NCBI GenBank assembly: GCA_949752745.1
Contig: OX457024.1
Span: 108,864,287 to 108,928,286, forward strand
Direction of reading: 5' to 3'
Origin: Protula sp. h YS-2021
Lineage: Eukaryota > Annelida > Polychaeta > Sabellida > Serpulidae
DNA length: 64,000 nt
Positions 16,346 to 43,414 of this stretch are shown one piece after another (position 1 is the stretch's first letter; every line of letters begins with the position of its first letter). Below the pieces are notes generated by a model, which made no database searches, was not told the origin of the DNA, and saw nothing but the letters and a program-made list of their open reading frames with translations. The translations under genes and the position numbers were made by a program.

Positions 16346-19300
16346 AACACCCATTTAACCCTACTTTTAAACGGATAAAATTCCATTTGTATGATCAAAG
16401 CTTTGTGACACAGGACTGTCAGAAGAATAAGAAGTATTGACGTTTTCATGTTTAAAAGCTTGGTTCACTAATTTACACACCTATTTACAACATAAGCTGC
16501 ACGTAGCTCTTCTAATCGCTGTATATTAATATACCTCAAAAACGTAACTGAAAATTTTCTATAAAAAGATACTTAAACTTTGTTATGTTCCTCTGTTATT
16601 CAAATGTAAAAAGAGTGTAACCGAAAGAAAAAATGCCTGAAAGTCGAGTAGCAACTTGCAGCGTTTCTGAAGTCTTGGGGCTTTTCACCAACACAAATAA
16701 ATGAATAAATAAAAAGTAAAAAAAATGGTCAAGCTTCTTACCGTTATGTTGCCAAGTTTTACAACTTTAACGGGATTTGACACAGCATGAATTCTAAACA
16801 CTCGAGCTAATGGACATTCACTTTGTAAAAGTCTTAAGTTTTAATGTAAGATTTCAGGCCAATGAATACAAGACGTTTTGATGTTACGTTTCTGAAACAT
16901 ACTGAAAGTACTTCCAAATGCGAATATATGCTTTATAGTGCAACGTTGCATCGCTTATTTACAAAACCAATGAATAAAAAGATAAGAAAATTGGTTTTTG
17001 TTTCGGATAATGATATCTTTTAAAAGGTTATGAGTTCTCTTAAATTACATATTCAATAAGGATTCTGGTCAAACACCCAGACGAAAGCCTCATCCCCATT
17101 GACTTCTCATTTTGACTTTTATCTACGTCCAGAGGTTGTGACTTACTAGTTCTTATGTCTCTTTCGGTACACAATTCGTTTGTCATTATTTGTGCGTAAC
17201 AGTGCACAACAACACTATCTACAGATATGTAAAGATTATTTGGGTGTGGTAAGGGAAGCAACAAGCCAGTCTTGATTGGTTTACTTGACTCCTGATAAAA
17301 TGCGACTAACAGCCAAGTAATGACCTAGTAATGAAACTTCACATTGCTAATCTAATTTAATTACACAGGCTAAACCAGGGAATTATTGCATCACAGGAAG
17401 ATGCTCTATTTATAAAAAATATAAAAAAGATATTTTAATATAAGAAGAAGACGCTCTAGTTGGTTTAATAAAAAAGAAAAGGTAGTATTTAATCCACAAG
17501 ACGCTGAGCTTATCTTGAAGCATATGGTTGACCAGGTATTTTCTAATCCCCAGAAAATGCCTTGGCCCATTTAAAACAGTATTTAAAAGGCGCCATTTTG
17601 GATATCGCAGAAAAGTATTAGTTTATCAGGCAACTGATTCATTCGCCATCCAACATCCAAAACTAGAACAAGCACCCTGAGGGCTTTCTGTTTTATTAAA
17701 TTGATAAGATATCAGCGTCAACTTTCGTTTTCGATCTTGTTTATTTTGAAATACAACGAAATCTAACTCTCAACCAGTTAATATATAGAGGGGTGTATAT
17801 TTGTAACAAACGAAAAAGCGTTAAACTTATCAATCGATATAAAAGCACCATGCTATGAAATTGCCTGTTTTAGAATTCACTACCGAGGGCAACGTTTTGG
17901 GGTGAATGGGTGAGAGCATTTGTTATTGTTAGAAACGCTCTGTCGTAAAAAATACTCTACATGAGAAATCAATGCTTTGCAACTATTATTTTAAGTCGTT
18001 GAGTAAAGAGGGATAAAGATACCAGCTAATAATAATAACATGCTTCATTTATTAAATATAAGTAGTGGGGTGGGAGGGGGCGATAAGCTTGATATCTTAC
18101 ACATTATAAACTTAGAACACCATGCCAATTTTTATGCCATATTAACTCGCATGTCATTTAAAAGCGGGTCCAGCCGGTAGAAGATATAAGACAAAAAAAG
18201 CGTACTCATCTCCTTGCAGGCATGCAGAACACTCTCTTCTCAGGGTGCGCCAGTACTGACAGCCAGTGAGTGTCGATCGATGCTCAGACCGAAACGAATA
18301 AAGGCAATGGCATCGTTGCTCTGCTGTAGCAAACCTTCGGACGTGCCACAGAAATAGACAAAAAATGTCAACTGTAGTTATTTTTATATTTTTTTGAAGT
18401 TAATTGCGTAAGCACATATTGCGTAGGCACAAAATATGTAATTAGACATTCCACAAGAAATAATATGTCGTTGAGATGGTATGGACGAATGATTTGTCTA
18501 AAAAGTTGCGTTATGTGCTTCCAGGGATTATTCGTTGTTGAGAACCACTAACACCACTAAAAGCTTGCTGTCATTGGTCTAACTTGTATTTATATGAATG
18601 ATTAATCCTTGGAATGTTTTTCCAAAGAGGTTGTTCTACTACGAATTGTCCTTTTTTGGTTTTTATTCTTTTGTTTTCGTTTTCTTTGTCTGACAGCAAC
18701 GGTGTCCTAGTTATCGTGTAGTGAATGAGCGGACGATCGATGGACTAAATGGCGCTATTTATATATATACTTTATACTTAAGTTGCAATATCGTGATACA
18801 AAATTACACATAAGGTATTAAGCACGTTAACAAGCTAAAGTAAACCTTTTCTTGCCATCAATTGATGATTGTTAACAAACAGATATTTCATTAACCCGAG
18901 TTTGAAAATTTTTAAGATGCATTCTGGTATTATGTTTGATAGAATCTCAGTTTTATTGAGTTTTATTTTTTAAATAATAATGGAAGTGCCATTTCTGCAA
19001 TTGTTCCAATAAATCCACCTTTTTGATTAATCAAGTTCTTTTTAGGCTAAAGGTAAATTTTTTTATCAGCCCAATATGTGTGCTGTCCACGCTTTATTTT
19101 TGTATGACTATGTACTTCAATGGTAAATGCCTATGCAATATATTCAAACATGTTTCAAATAAACTGGCTATTTCATCTTTTGTGACTTGTTTCAATATGG
19201 ATTTACGTCGTTTGGTTTGTCTTTGGTCTAAATCAATAAATAAATAGCAATGAGGTTTGCTTATAGTATCTTGATCTGCCTCAATGGGAAACTGAGATTT

Positions 19301-19735
19301 CCCTGGATACATTTGTCGCGCTATCGCTTGGATTTTTAAGAGAAATATGTAAAGTGTATTTAAACTAATATTACGCATTTCATTTCCATGGTAAAATAGA
19401 TTGTTTGCGATGGAAATAATGCTTAGATCTTATTCACCGCTTCCAACACTCTTCTTAATACATCTCAAAAACCTGTAAAGCTTTACATTTGCCACAAAAG
19501 TTTGCAGGTTCACATAATTTGCAATCAAATCTGTGGCATTATCATAACCGCAATATGTACATGTTGGTTCTGTACAATTGCATCTTACAACTCCACCTCG
19601 CCAGTTTTTCCCTGGCCAGCATCGTACAATTTAAAGTCAATGGGAAGCAGATCATCCAATCCATTTTTCATTTCGTATGATTCTAATGAATCGATCAAAT
19701 TGTCCATCTTCAACCTGCACGGTTAAGGTAGCACT
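16346..19735. other. 3.4 kb with no recognisable gene
   Basis: AT-rich single-copy-looking DNA. I found no exon-like frame with family motifs, RNA gene or clear tandem repeat. Near 18400-18440 is GCGTAGGCACAAAATATG, similar to inverted pieces of the 43.4/47.7 kb dispersed repeat (TGTGCCTACGCA). Confidence 0.5.
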
Positions 19736-20330
19736 CATTTTGAATAGATTGTAAGGTAGAAAGACAAAGTCTTGCTGAACACTTTGTTGAATGGTTTGAA
19801 TCGGTCTAGCAGTCATACAGTTATGAGCTGTTGAATTTAGGGTATCTGTCTTATATAGAATATAGGCTTGAGGTAGGGGCGGGGGGTCAAGAACAAAAAA
19901 TGTTCATAATTACCTGAAACATGTAAATGTGCATAAACCTGATTTTCCACCAAGGTTTCGGGAGGTCTAAAAATAAAAAATGTTCTGAATTATCAGAAAA
20001 GGTGTAAATATGAAAAACCTGTTTTTTAGCCCGGGGAGGGGGGATTTGGGATGTCCCAAAACGTAAAAATACATCATAACCTTATTATTGCCGGGGGAAG
20101 GGGTGGTGTTCCGAAAATAAAAAACTGTCTGGAACGTAAAAAATATACTATAATACTATTATGGCTGGGGGAGGGATTTGGGAGGTTCAAAAGCGTAATG
20201 ATACATCGTAACCTTATTATCGCCCATGGCGGTCTTATCCAGAAATCTCATCATATACCTGCTGTTATCAAATTTATTTTTATCGTTTCGGCGCAGCCTA
20301 CATATTCTTTGGTACATAATGAATAGAGTT
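19736..20330 (+). repeat. Composite repeat related to the Polinton-like elements
   Basis: Starts with the AAGTCTTGCTGAACACTTTG unit (see 13740-13862), then TTAGGGTATCTGTC, then three to four degenerate 80-bp units with GGGGGTCAAGAACAAAAAAT, matching the inverted order at 13862-13296. It looks like a solo fragment of the same composite. Confidence 0.6.
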
Positions 20331-20495
20331 AAATCGTTAATACAGTGAATATAGTGAAATCGTTGATGTAGTGAATCTAGTGAATTCGTTGATGTGGTAA
20401 ATATAGTGAAATCGTTGATATTGTGAAGATGGGAAAATCTTTGATATAGTGAATATAGTGAAATGGTTGATATAGTGAACACAGTGATAAATAAT
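20331..20495. repeat. GTGAATATAGTGAAATCGTTGAT minisatellite
   Basis: Five to six copies of an about 30-bp unit (TAGTGAATATAGTGAAATCG and TTGATA). No coding meaning. Confidence 0.8.
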
Positions 20496-20967
20496 TAATT
20501 GTGGTCTAAATAATAATTGTTCCTCTTGAGAACAACGTACTCAAAGAAAATGAAAGGCACATGTGCTATACAGTTTTATTGCTGTTCAAGTAATTTTTAA
20601 TAGAGTTGTATAGGGGTTTAGAGTTACATCCAATGAATGTTTTTGTATTCCCGACGACACATTATACATTTCAAACTCAAAATTAAGTCTAAAAACCGAT
20701 GTTATTCTAAAATAAAACGTACTCTATTAAGAGTAGTATGAGTCAAGCTGAGCTTGAGCTGGCAGATCGGACAAGAGTTGAAGACTCATTTGCCTTGGAT
20801 GATACAGTTTAAGTATAATACAACACATATCCAGTACACATATGTTTTATGTCATGTACCTTAAGCATACGCTCTCTGTGTTGTAGGCGTTATCGGAACA
20901 AAATACATGCTACAGCATGCCCTTCACTGGGATACATAATACATAACATGATTAAACAATAATACAA

Positions 20968-21075
<108 letters not shown>

Positions 21076-21603
21076 TTAAGACACTTTGTTATGAATGTTA
21101 TAAATAAACAATTAAGCAATCAAATTTAAAAAAAAACACTAAAGAACAGAGAAAGAAAAACACTCAACTCAATTTAATACTTTATCTTTGAACTACTTTG
21201 TATGTTCAGAATTAAATGTATAAGATGTTTGTTTCTTTTTAGCTATAAATTAACAAGCATAAAGAAGAACGCACAGAAGAATTATTTCAAAAATATCTTT
21301 TGCTTTACAACTGAAAATTTACTTCAAAACGTAAATATATTTTTAATTAAAAGACCGATTGACATTTCTGTCGCTGGTTTGGTCAAAACATTTCTAGTCC
21401 TTCAAACACTACACACAATAGAAAATAAAGAAAATTAGCATTAAACTGCAAATCACCAAACTTTAGGAACTGAATAATATTCAGTGTTAATAGTATCTGA
21501 TCTCTTTGCATACAGTTGTATAAACTTGCATAATTAATACAAACAAGCGTTTCTCCACACTCACGAAGATATATCTCAGAGTATTTTCCTGAAGTTTATC
21601 CAG

Positions 21604-36427
<14,824 letters not shown>

Positions 36428-36602
36428 GGCTTAAATATAGCATAGCATAAATGAATAGCCAACACCATAAATCGGGAAAAAATTGCAAAAATTCAATGTT
36501 TTCCTTTTTATTCACAAAATGTGCAATCTTCCGCTGGGCCCACACCCTCTTTAGATTTTAGACCTTGTACTCCCCAATGACGTCACATTATTAGATTACA
36601 TT
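36428..36602 (-). promoter_or_regulatory. Putative promoter/5' UTR of the alpha-actinin-like gene
   Basis: The start codon is in strong context (AAGCCATGGCT). Just upstream on the minus strand is TATATTTAAG, and a perfect TGACGTCA lies at 36578-36585, 151 bp upstream. The transcription start is not determinable from sequence, and a non-coding first exon further upstream is possible. Confidence 0.4.
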
Positions 36603-39600
36603 GATTTTTCATCATTTCTTTATTTTTTGGTATTGAAATAAAAACCAGTATAAAGCTTTTTTCTGCCTTTGTAATAATGTACAATGCAACCGATGCCACT
36701 ATTACACCTACAATGGCACACATACCTCTGTGATACCTGTGATGAAGTATTCATATTTTAATATCTCAAACATTGAAAGCATTGCAAAATTGGTGCGAGT
36801 TTACAAAGAAACAATTTAAAAATTTGGTATGTTTTACATTTGTTTTTAGCCTTTTTCTTTAAATTTTATTTATTTTTTACATGCATTTAGCTACTTATGG
36901 CTAAATATTTAGTGAATGATCATATTCCTAAATTTAAAAGCACGAATTGATTTCACTGAGATTTTTAATAAATTGCCTTGTCATGTGTCTTAAACAAAAC
37001 AAAAATTTCTGCGCACTTATAAAACAGTAAGATGTATATATTTATTTTAATTACCTCGGTATGATATCCCGGTTCGCTTTGCAATGAAAATTAGCTAGGC
37101 GTACGTTCTTATATATACAAAGTATAGCCACGCCAACCTACGCAAAAATTCAAATGTCCAAGACCATTTCACATTACATATACAGAACAAGACCGTTCTC
37201 GTAACCGAGAGCTCAATTAAATTTGCTGATGCATAAATAAAGTATATAATAAAACCAAAACGCACAAGAAAACCTACCAACACACGCACAACAAGAAAAC
37301 AGTGCTAAAGTGAGTAAAATAATACTTAAACCATTATACGTCTTTGGACACATGTGGGAACATATTTCAAAACTTCACTTCCGTTCACCCCCAAAAATAT
37401 AATTTAGTGAATGAACACTAATGTGTATAATGCAGCTAAAAAAGTCGAATGATGAATTTTGGAATGTGTATATGATCAAGTCTTTATAACCGATTTATTT
37501 CATAAAAATATTTGTATCCAATTGTGAGAATTCAAAGGGAAATTAATACCTTATTAAGGAAGGAAAATAGAATCTCGGCATAAAATAGGCAATATTGAGA
37601 AGTTCCATAGTTAAGTTATAAGCTTAAAGCACACATACATCATCACTGCTTGTTATCACTATCAATATCACAATCACTGTTAGCTATAACAATCACTACC
37701 GCAGTCACTGCTGTGGAAAGTGGGCAGATCAGTGTGTTTTATGTGTGTTTATGCATAGGCTTCGGTAAATAAACTTTAATGGTGAGAAGTCCCATGTTTA
37801 CGAAATAAGTTGAAAGCAACCATATATTTTAACTGCTCGCTATTATTATCACTATCTCTATCACTGGTGTGGAGAGTGGGGCGATCATTAAGTCACGTGG
37901 ACTAATTGTTCTATGTGTGTTTATGTGTAAGCCCCACCTGTCCATTTCCAAATATAAATGATTTTAAAATAAAAATATCAGAAGGATCAGCCATACCTTC
38001 TACATTATGTCTCTGGAGAAAAAGAATCAGATGAAAACTTGCAACATGCATATAAAAAGAAACGCATGAACAGATTTTACATACATGGTGATACAGATTT
38101 GGACCAATGAAACCGTGATAAGTTGCATGCTTATGTGTAAACAAGACCTGTCTACAGTTATATTGCGCCAATGCCGAGTGCATGTATGTGCATGTATGTT
38201 TTCTATTTTGACGACCTTGATTCATATGCCCACGACATTCTTGACATTTCTGACGTGCATAATAAATTATCTAGGCCTCACAAACACCCAGACGGTAGAG
38301 GTTCAATTTAACGCAATTACATGATTCACCATCACCCCATGTGCGTTATATGCGTAAACTATGCTCTCATTTCAATCCGTTATATCGTACTTTTATCTGA
38401 GAAACAGCATATTGTGTCGAAACAGAGAATATAATATTTTTAGCAAAAACCGTCTAATTGCTCTCACTAGAGAACAATATTATCAAAATTAGACAGCTTG
38501 ATTGGCAAGCCACAGTTTTTCTTTGCCAAAAATCAAACTCATCAACTCAGTAGTCCTTCAACGTTATAAAAATTCAATTGTTTATTCAACTGTGTTTAAA
38601 ACAATTTGAAACTTTAAAACAATTTGAAGTTTTAAAAATTGACAGAAAGTTAAAGAAAGTGTGAGAAAGTTTTAAAGTTTTAAATGTTTATAAAAGGGCA
38701 ATGGCTTTATCACTGAATCCATATAGGCATCCGTTGTAGTTTTTGAGACCAGATTTAAAGACGCTATAGCCGCAATATTTACTTATGACGAAACAATCAC
38801 ACATATATAGAACAGTTGTATTATCGTATGGTGCAGTATTTATTCTTATAATAAAACATGACTGATGACAGAACTCCGTGTGTCTCTTACTTTCATCAGC
38901 AAAATATTTTTAAAAATGTGATTTATGATAAATAAACATTTAAATTAATTAGCGAATTTGCACTTTAAGAACTGTAGAAAGCGTTTGACGTTTCTACTGC
39001 AACATGTTTGCTTAAACACACAAAGAAATATTAGAGAAAAGGCTGATAATTAACGAAAAACGCCACATTACTAACTACTTTGCATCGCGTTACTTTACAA
39101 AATAGTGCCAAATATCGTATAATGCAAGCAGAATAACATGTAAAATGATTTCTTACATCTCATAAAAAAAGTTTGTGACACCTTATCATATTTTATATCA
39201 CAACTCAAACGGCTTGCTGTCAAAACATAGCGTCTGTTGGAAATTCTCGAAAGTACATACTGGAGTACCGTATGAGTAATTTCGAGCGTAACAAGCTTTG
39301 CTTTTTTGTCCCATGTAACACCTGTTTTCCACGTATGGTTGTCTTAGTGCTGCACTTTAATGGATTGCAGGGCCTGCGTGACATGAAGACACAGTCATCA
39401 ACAACTAAGCTGATTTTGATACCGAACAGTAGAATTTGGGCACATAACAATAGAACTTCGTAACACTGAAACAATTAGAAAATAGGAGACTCAGCACATA
39501 ATTATGCAAAAAGTAATGTCTTGTAGCGTACTGCATAAAAAATTCAAACTAACGGTACTTTCTGCTTGCTTTGCGAATAATCAAATTATAGAGTGTTAAT

Positions 39601-40138
39601 GCACCGATGCCACTTCATTCGCATCCGCCTTTCATCTGAGCAATAATTGTCTGGCGAGTTGTTTGAATAAAATGAGACGGTTGTTTATCCGAGTAGTCTT
39701 GACTCTGACTTTATTATGTCTTGTAAATACACATTAATTTCATAACCGTACTCAAAACAACCCTTTTACCTCTTGTTTAAGTAAGAATAGATTTGAATAC
39801 TGCAGAAAATTGGTTTCTAAAAGATGCAATGGGAAAATTGGAAAGGATTTCATCATGGTGTCTTACGTAAATAACGTTTTGAAAAGCGTTGAATTCTTTA
39901 TGACGTTCATGTAGAGGAGGTGCTTTCAAATAAAAAATAGAACAAAGAAAAGGAAAAAGTATGGAAAAGGAAAGATGGCAATGTATGGCAAAAGATTCTT
40001 GTTGATAAAATCACATGTTTAAATTTGTCAAACATATACTTTGTGTCAGCATAATAGAAAATCCTTCATACACATTGTCTCAGCAACTTATCCTTTCATT
40101 CGAAATGCCTACGCACTTAGTGTGTGCCTACGCAATTT
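36603..40138. other. 3.5 kb with no recognisable gene
   Basis: AT-rich DNA. There are short CACTAT/ATCACT-type low-complexity patches near 37640-37700 and 37840-37870, and no motif-bearing frame or RNA gene. Confidence 0.5.
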
Positions 40139-40325
40139 CATACAGAAAAGATCTATCACACATTTCTATACCAGATAAACGTACCATGCCATTGCACACC
40201 AAGCCCAAATAACTGGTTGTACTGATATTTCCATTATAATTGAAATGGAAAATAGTGTACACAGTTATTTTTACAGATATGCTTTCCCTGTAGGGAATAT
40301 CACATGAAACAAATAAACAGCACGT
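40139..40325 (+). repeat. Dispersed repeat DR-B, copy 1
   Basis: CAGAAAAGATCT..ACCAGATA.A..TACCAT and a later TATCACATGAAACAA match 46311-46535 (CAGAAAAGATCT..ACCAGATACATCTACCAT, ACCACATGAGACAA) in the same order and orientation. Confidence 0.5.
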
Positions 40326-40389
40326 GCATAACTCTGTGTAACCTTGAACAGATTTCCCTCGAAGGAGGCGGCACTTGGTAGCATTTGTG

Positions 40390-40587
40390 TTACAATGCTT
40401 CTCCAAAAAACAGCGGGAAAAGTGGGTGATTTATGGCCAGACGCGGGCAGAGCGTAGTACTTTTCTCATAAAAAGGGTTAATTTTTATTCCGTGCTCTAC
40501 GTTTCCCATATAAGTAGTGGGAATCCCTTTGGCCTGCACTCCGCAACAAACCAACAACAGGCATAAAACTGGCCCATAAACATACAC
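40390..40587 (-). CDS. Possible short secreted peptide or first exon
   Basis: 65 codons beginning MYVYGPVLCLLLVCCGVQA, which looks like a cleavable signal peptide (hydrophobic core, small residues at -3 and -1), then KGIPTTYMGNVEHG and a stop. TATATA lies only about 15 bp upstream, too close for a TATA box of this ATG. No family recognised, and the mature part has one cysteine. It could be chance, or exon 1 of a gene continuing to lower coordinates. Confidence 0.25.
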   Translation of the reverse strand: MYVYGPVLCLLLVCCGVQAKGIPTTYMGNVEHGIKINPFYEKSTTLCPRLAINHPLFPLFFGEAL

Positions 40588-40851
40588 GCTTCTCAGTGTA
40601 TATAACTGTTATCGTTGCTTGGTTGAAGTAACGCGCACTGTTGCTGCGCTGTACACCCCCAGTGTATCATTCAGTAAAACGGGTGTTTTTGACACTCCGC
40701 GTTTACAGGACGAAATCAATAAGGGTATCTGTGCTTATTTAAAATTTTTCTGTTCAAACTTTGCACTCCACGTTAGGTGAATCATTTTAAAAAGTCATTG
40801 AAACACGGTAATCATTTTCAATACTACCCATCTCCGGGTAGAGATCAGGTA

Positions 40852-41573
40852 CAGTGAAGCCTCTCTATTAGGGACAAAAAGTGACTGAATAATTTTGTCC
40901 CTAATAGCGGGGTGTCCCTAATTTCGACGTGCTGTTAATTTGAGTCCTATCTGACGACTACAACTAAAATCCTTGGCTATTTTCTCACACTTTTTCCATC
41001 ACTAGCTTTGATTATTTTAACTTTATCAGATAGAGAAACTTCGTTCCGTTTTCTTTTCACACCACCGATTCAGACTTAACACTTATTATAAAATAACACT
41101 TTGCTCTACGTATTAACTGAGTATAAAGACAATGAATTACTTGCTCTTTTATACGCATTTTAAAAGACGCAGCACATGTCACTAGGGAGTATTCGTATAA
41201 AGCTCCTCGATTAAGCACACAGCTTTTGTAATAAGCCCCATTGTCTTTACATGCACTGTGTTCAATGTAATGTACTCAAATGCCCACAGATAACAATAGA
41301 GAAAAAACAAACGCTACCGGGTAACAAGCTGATAGGAGTTGATAACTCACGAAATATGGACAGCAATTTGACTGTCCACAATAGAGTGATTGTTTTAAAT
41401 GTGTAACCGTACTTACGGGATAAAAAGTGTCCCTAATTCTAAATAGAGGGGTATCCACAATAGAGGGGTCTAGATATAAAGGAACTCTATGGCGTTTTAA
41501 AACAGACTGAAAACGTTGTCCATAATTCAGGGGTGTCCATAATAAAGGGGTGTCCATATCCGGGGTTTCACTG
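40852..41573. mobile_element. pogo/Tigger-type MITE, 722 bp
   Basis: The ends CAGTGAAGCCTCTCTATTAG and its inverted partner (CAGTGAAACCCCGGATATGG, read on minus) lie between TA dinucleotides at 40850-40851 and 41574-41575. TA duplication with CAGT tips is the pogo/Tigger signature. Repeats of GGGGTGTCC(A/C)TAAT lie inside both ends. No transposase frame. Confidence 0.8.
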
Positions 41574-41579
41574 TACTTC

Positions 41580-42495
41580 ATATATAACGTCTTTTAGGCA
41601 CAAAGGGTCGAAAATAGCTCAAAATCGCTAACCGTTTTTGAGATAATGGCAAACTTTCGGTTTTTGAAATAGACCATGACGGAGGAGGTCAAAGTCACCG
41701 AGGTACCTCTTATATAACGTCTTTTAGGCCTATAGGGTTGAAAATAAGCTGAAAAGCTCAAAATCTCTAACCGTTTTCGAGATAATGGTCATAAATGGTC
41801 AGTTTTTGACCTTGACCATGACGGAGGAGGTCAAGGTCACCGAGGTACTTCCTATATAACGTCTTTTAGGCCCAAAGCTTAGAAAATAAGCTCAAAATCG
41901 CTTTATCTCTAACCGTTTTCAAGATAATGGTCAACTTCCGGTTTTTGACCTTGACCATGACGGAGGAGGTCACGGTCACTGCGGTACCTCTTATATAACG
42001 ACTTTTAGGCCCAAAGGGTCGAAGATAAGCTCAAAATCGCTTTCTCTCTTACCGTTTTCGAGATAATGGTCAACTTTCGTTTTTGACCTTGACCATGACG
42101 GAGGAGGTCAAGGTCACCGAGGTAGCTCTTACATAACGTCTTTTAGGCCCAAAGGCTTGAAAATAAGCTCAAAATCGCTTTATCTCTAACCGTTTTCGAG
42201 ATAATGATCAACTTCCGGTCTCTCACCTTAACCATGATCGATTAGGTCAAGGTCACCGAGGTACTCTTATATAACAGCTTTTAGGCCTATAGGGTTGAAA
42301 ATAAGCTCAAAATGGCTCTATCTCTAACCGTTTTCGAGATAATGGTCAACTTCCGGTTTTTGACCCTGACCATGACGGAGGAGGTCACGGTCACCCAGGT
42401 ACCTCTAATATAACGTCTTTTAGGTCTAAAGGGTCGAAAATAAGCTCAAAATTGATCTATCGTTAACCGTTTTCGAGATAATGGAAATTTTTCTC
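41580..42495 (+). repeat. About 140-bp tandem array, 6.5 copies
   Basis: Units begin near 41583, 41713, 41854, 41995, 42133, 42269 and 42409. Core: ATAACGTCTTTTAGGCC, AAAATAAGCTCAAAATCGCT, AACCGTTTTCGAGATAATGG, GACCTTGACCATGACGGAGG, AGGTCAAGGTCACC. GACCTTGACC and GGTCAAGGTC within a unit are inverted copies 11 bp apart. It starts immediately after the MITE. Confidence 0.92.
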
Positions 42496-42960
42496 TAACG
42501 GATTGTAATATTCAAAGCTCACATGACCTTGAAACTGACACTGAATGTTGAGATTCCATCCATGATGTTACTACCGTACACGTGTTGAAACAAGGATTTG
42601 AGCGATATTTCCAGTAATTTTTCATGATTGAATAGGTTTTTGAAAAATATATTTTGACCTCAATTTGACCTTGTCCTTGAAGGCCAAGGTCAAATAATTT
42701 TACAGATTTCACAACTCATTACGCTTTATGTCTCTGCCAAATGCCGTCTTTCTACTACAAACAGTGTAGGTGGAGTTTTCTGGAAACCACTTTCAGGTAA
42801 AAATCTTTTGACCTCAATTTGACCTTGACGTTCAAGGTCTAGGTAAAAAAAAATTGCGGATTTCACGACATCTCATCACCCTCTATATCTGTGCCAAATT
42901 TTATCGTCCCACGTTAAATAGCGTAGGAGGAGTTTTCTGGAAACCTCCGTGACGAAAAAA
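42496..42960 (+). repeat. Degenerate GACCTCAATTTGACCTTG repeats
   Basis: Two to three about 150-bp units with TTTGACCTCAATTTGACCTTG, ATATCTGTGCCAAAT and TAGGAGGAGTTTTCTGG, a different unit from the 140-bp array but with the same TTGACCTTG motif. Confidence 0.7.
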
Positions 42961-43065
42961 GGAAGGAATAAACAGCCAGAATTCTTTGCAAAGCATACCC
43001 ATTTGCAATCTATGTTTGCAAGTGGGAATAATCACATGGCTTAATCTCATGGAATAGTCACATCG

Positions 43066-43407
43066 AGGGGGGCTCAGTGGCCGAGTGATAAAGTTGCTTG
43101 CCAGCCATGCAGTTGTGATTCTGTAGCTCGGGTTCGAATCTCCCTCGTTGTCAGGAATCATGACAATTTGCAAATCCCCCAGGGATGTCAGTGTTTCTAT
43201 ATATATTCCTCTAATACTAATCTAGGGTTGCATTTTTGTTAGGCTATGTGCGAATAGATAGGAATTTTAAAGACATTTTATGGGCAAGTCGTATTTATAA
43301 TAACCCTCAATAATTGTATACATGTATGCGCACATTGTAAGCCGGTTTGAGCAGCTTACCTGGAAAATCGGTATATATAAACTCGCTATTATTATTATTA
43401 TTATTCT
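43066..43407 (+). repeat. tRNA-derived SINE, copy 1
   Basis: The head GGGCTCAGTGGCCGAGTGAT and GGGTTCGAATC are pol III A and B boxes of a tRNA Ser/Leu-like promoter. The body contains ATTGTCATGATTCCTGAC (inverted sense in copy 2) and GCGCACATTGTAAGCCGG, and the tail is (ATT)n. It matches 61525-61866 on the other strand. Confidence 0.85.
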
Positions 43408-43414
43408 TAATCGC

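Noticed and set aside
43066..43150. A functional tRNA gene
   Set aside because: A and B boxes are present, but the sequence does not fold into a full cloverleaf with a proper 3' acceptor and it continues into a repeated body with an ATT tail, so it is a SINE head.
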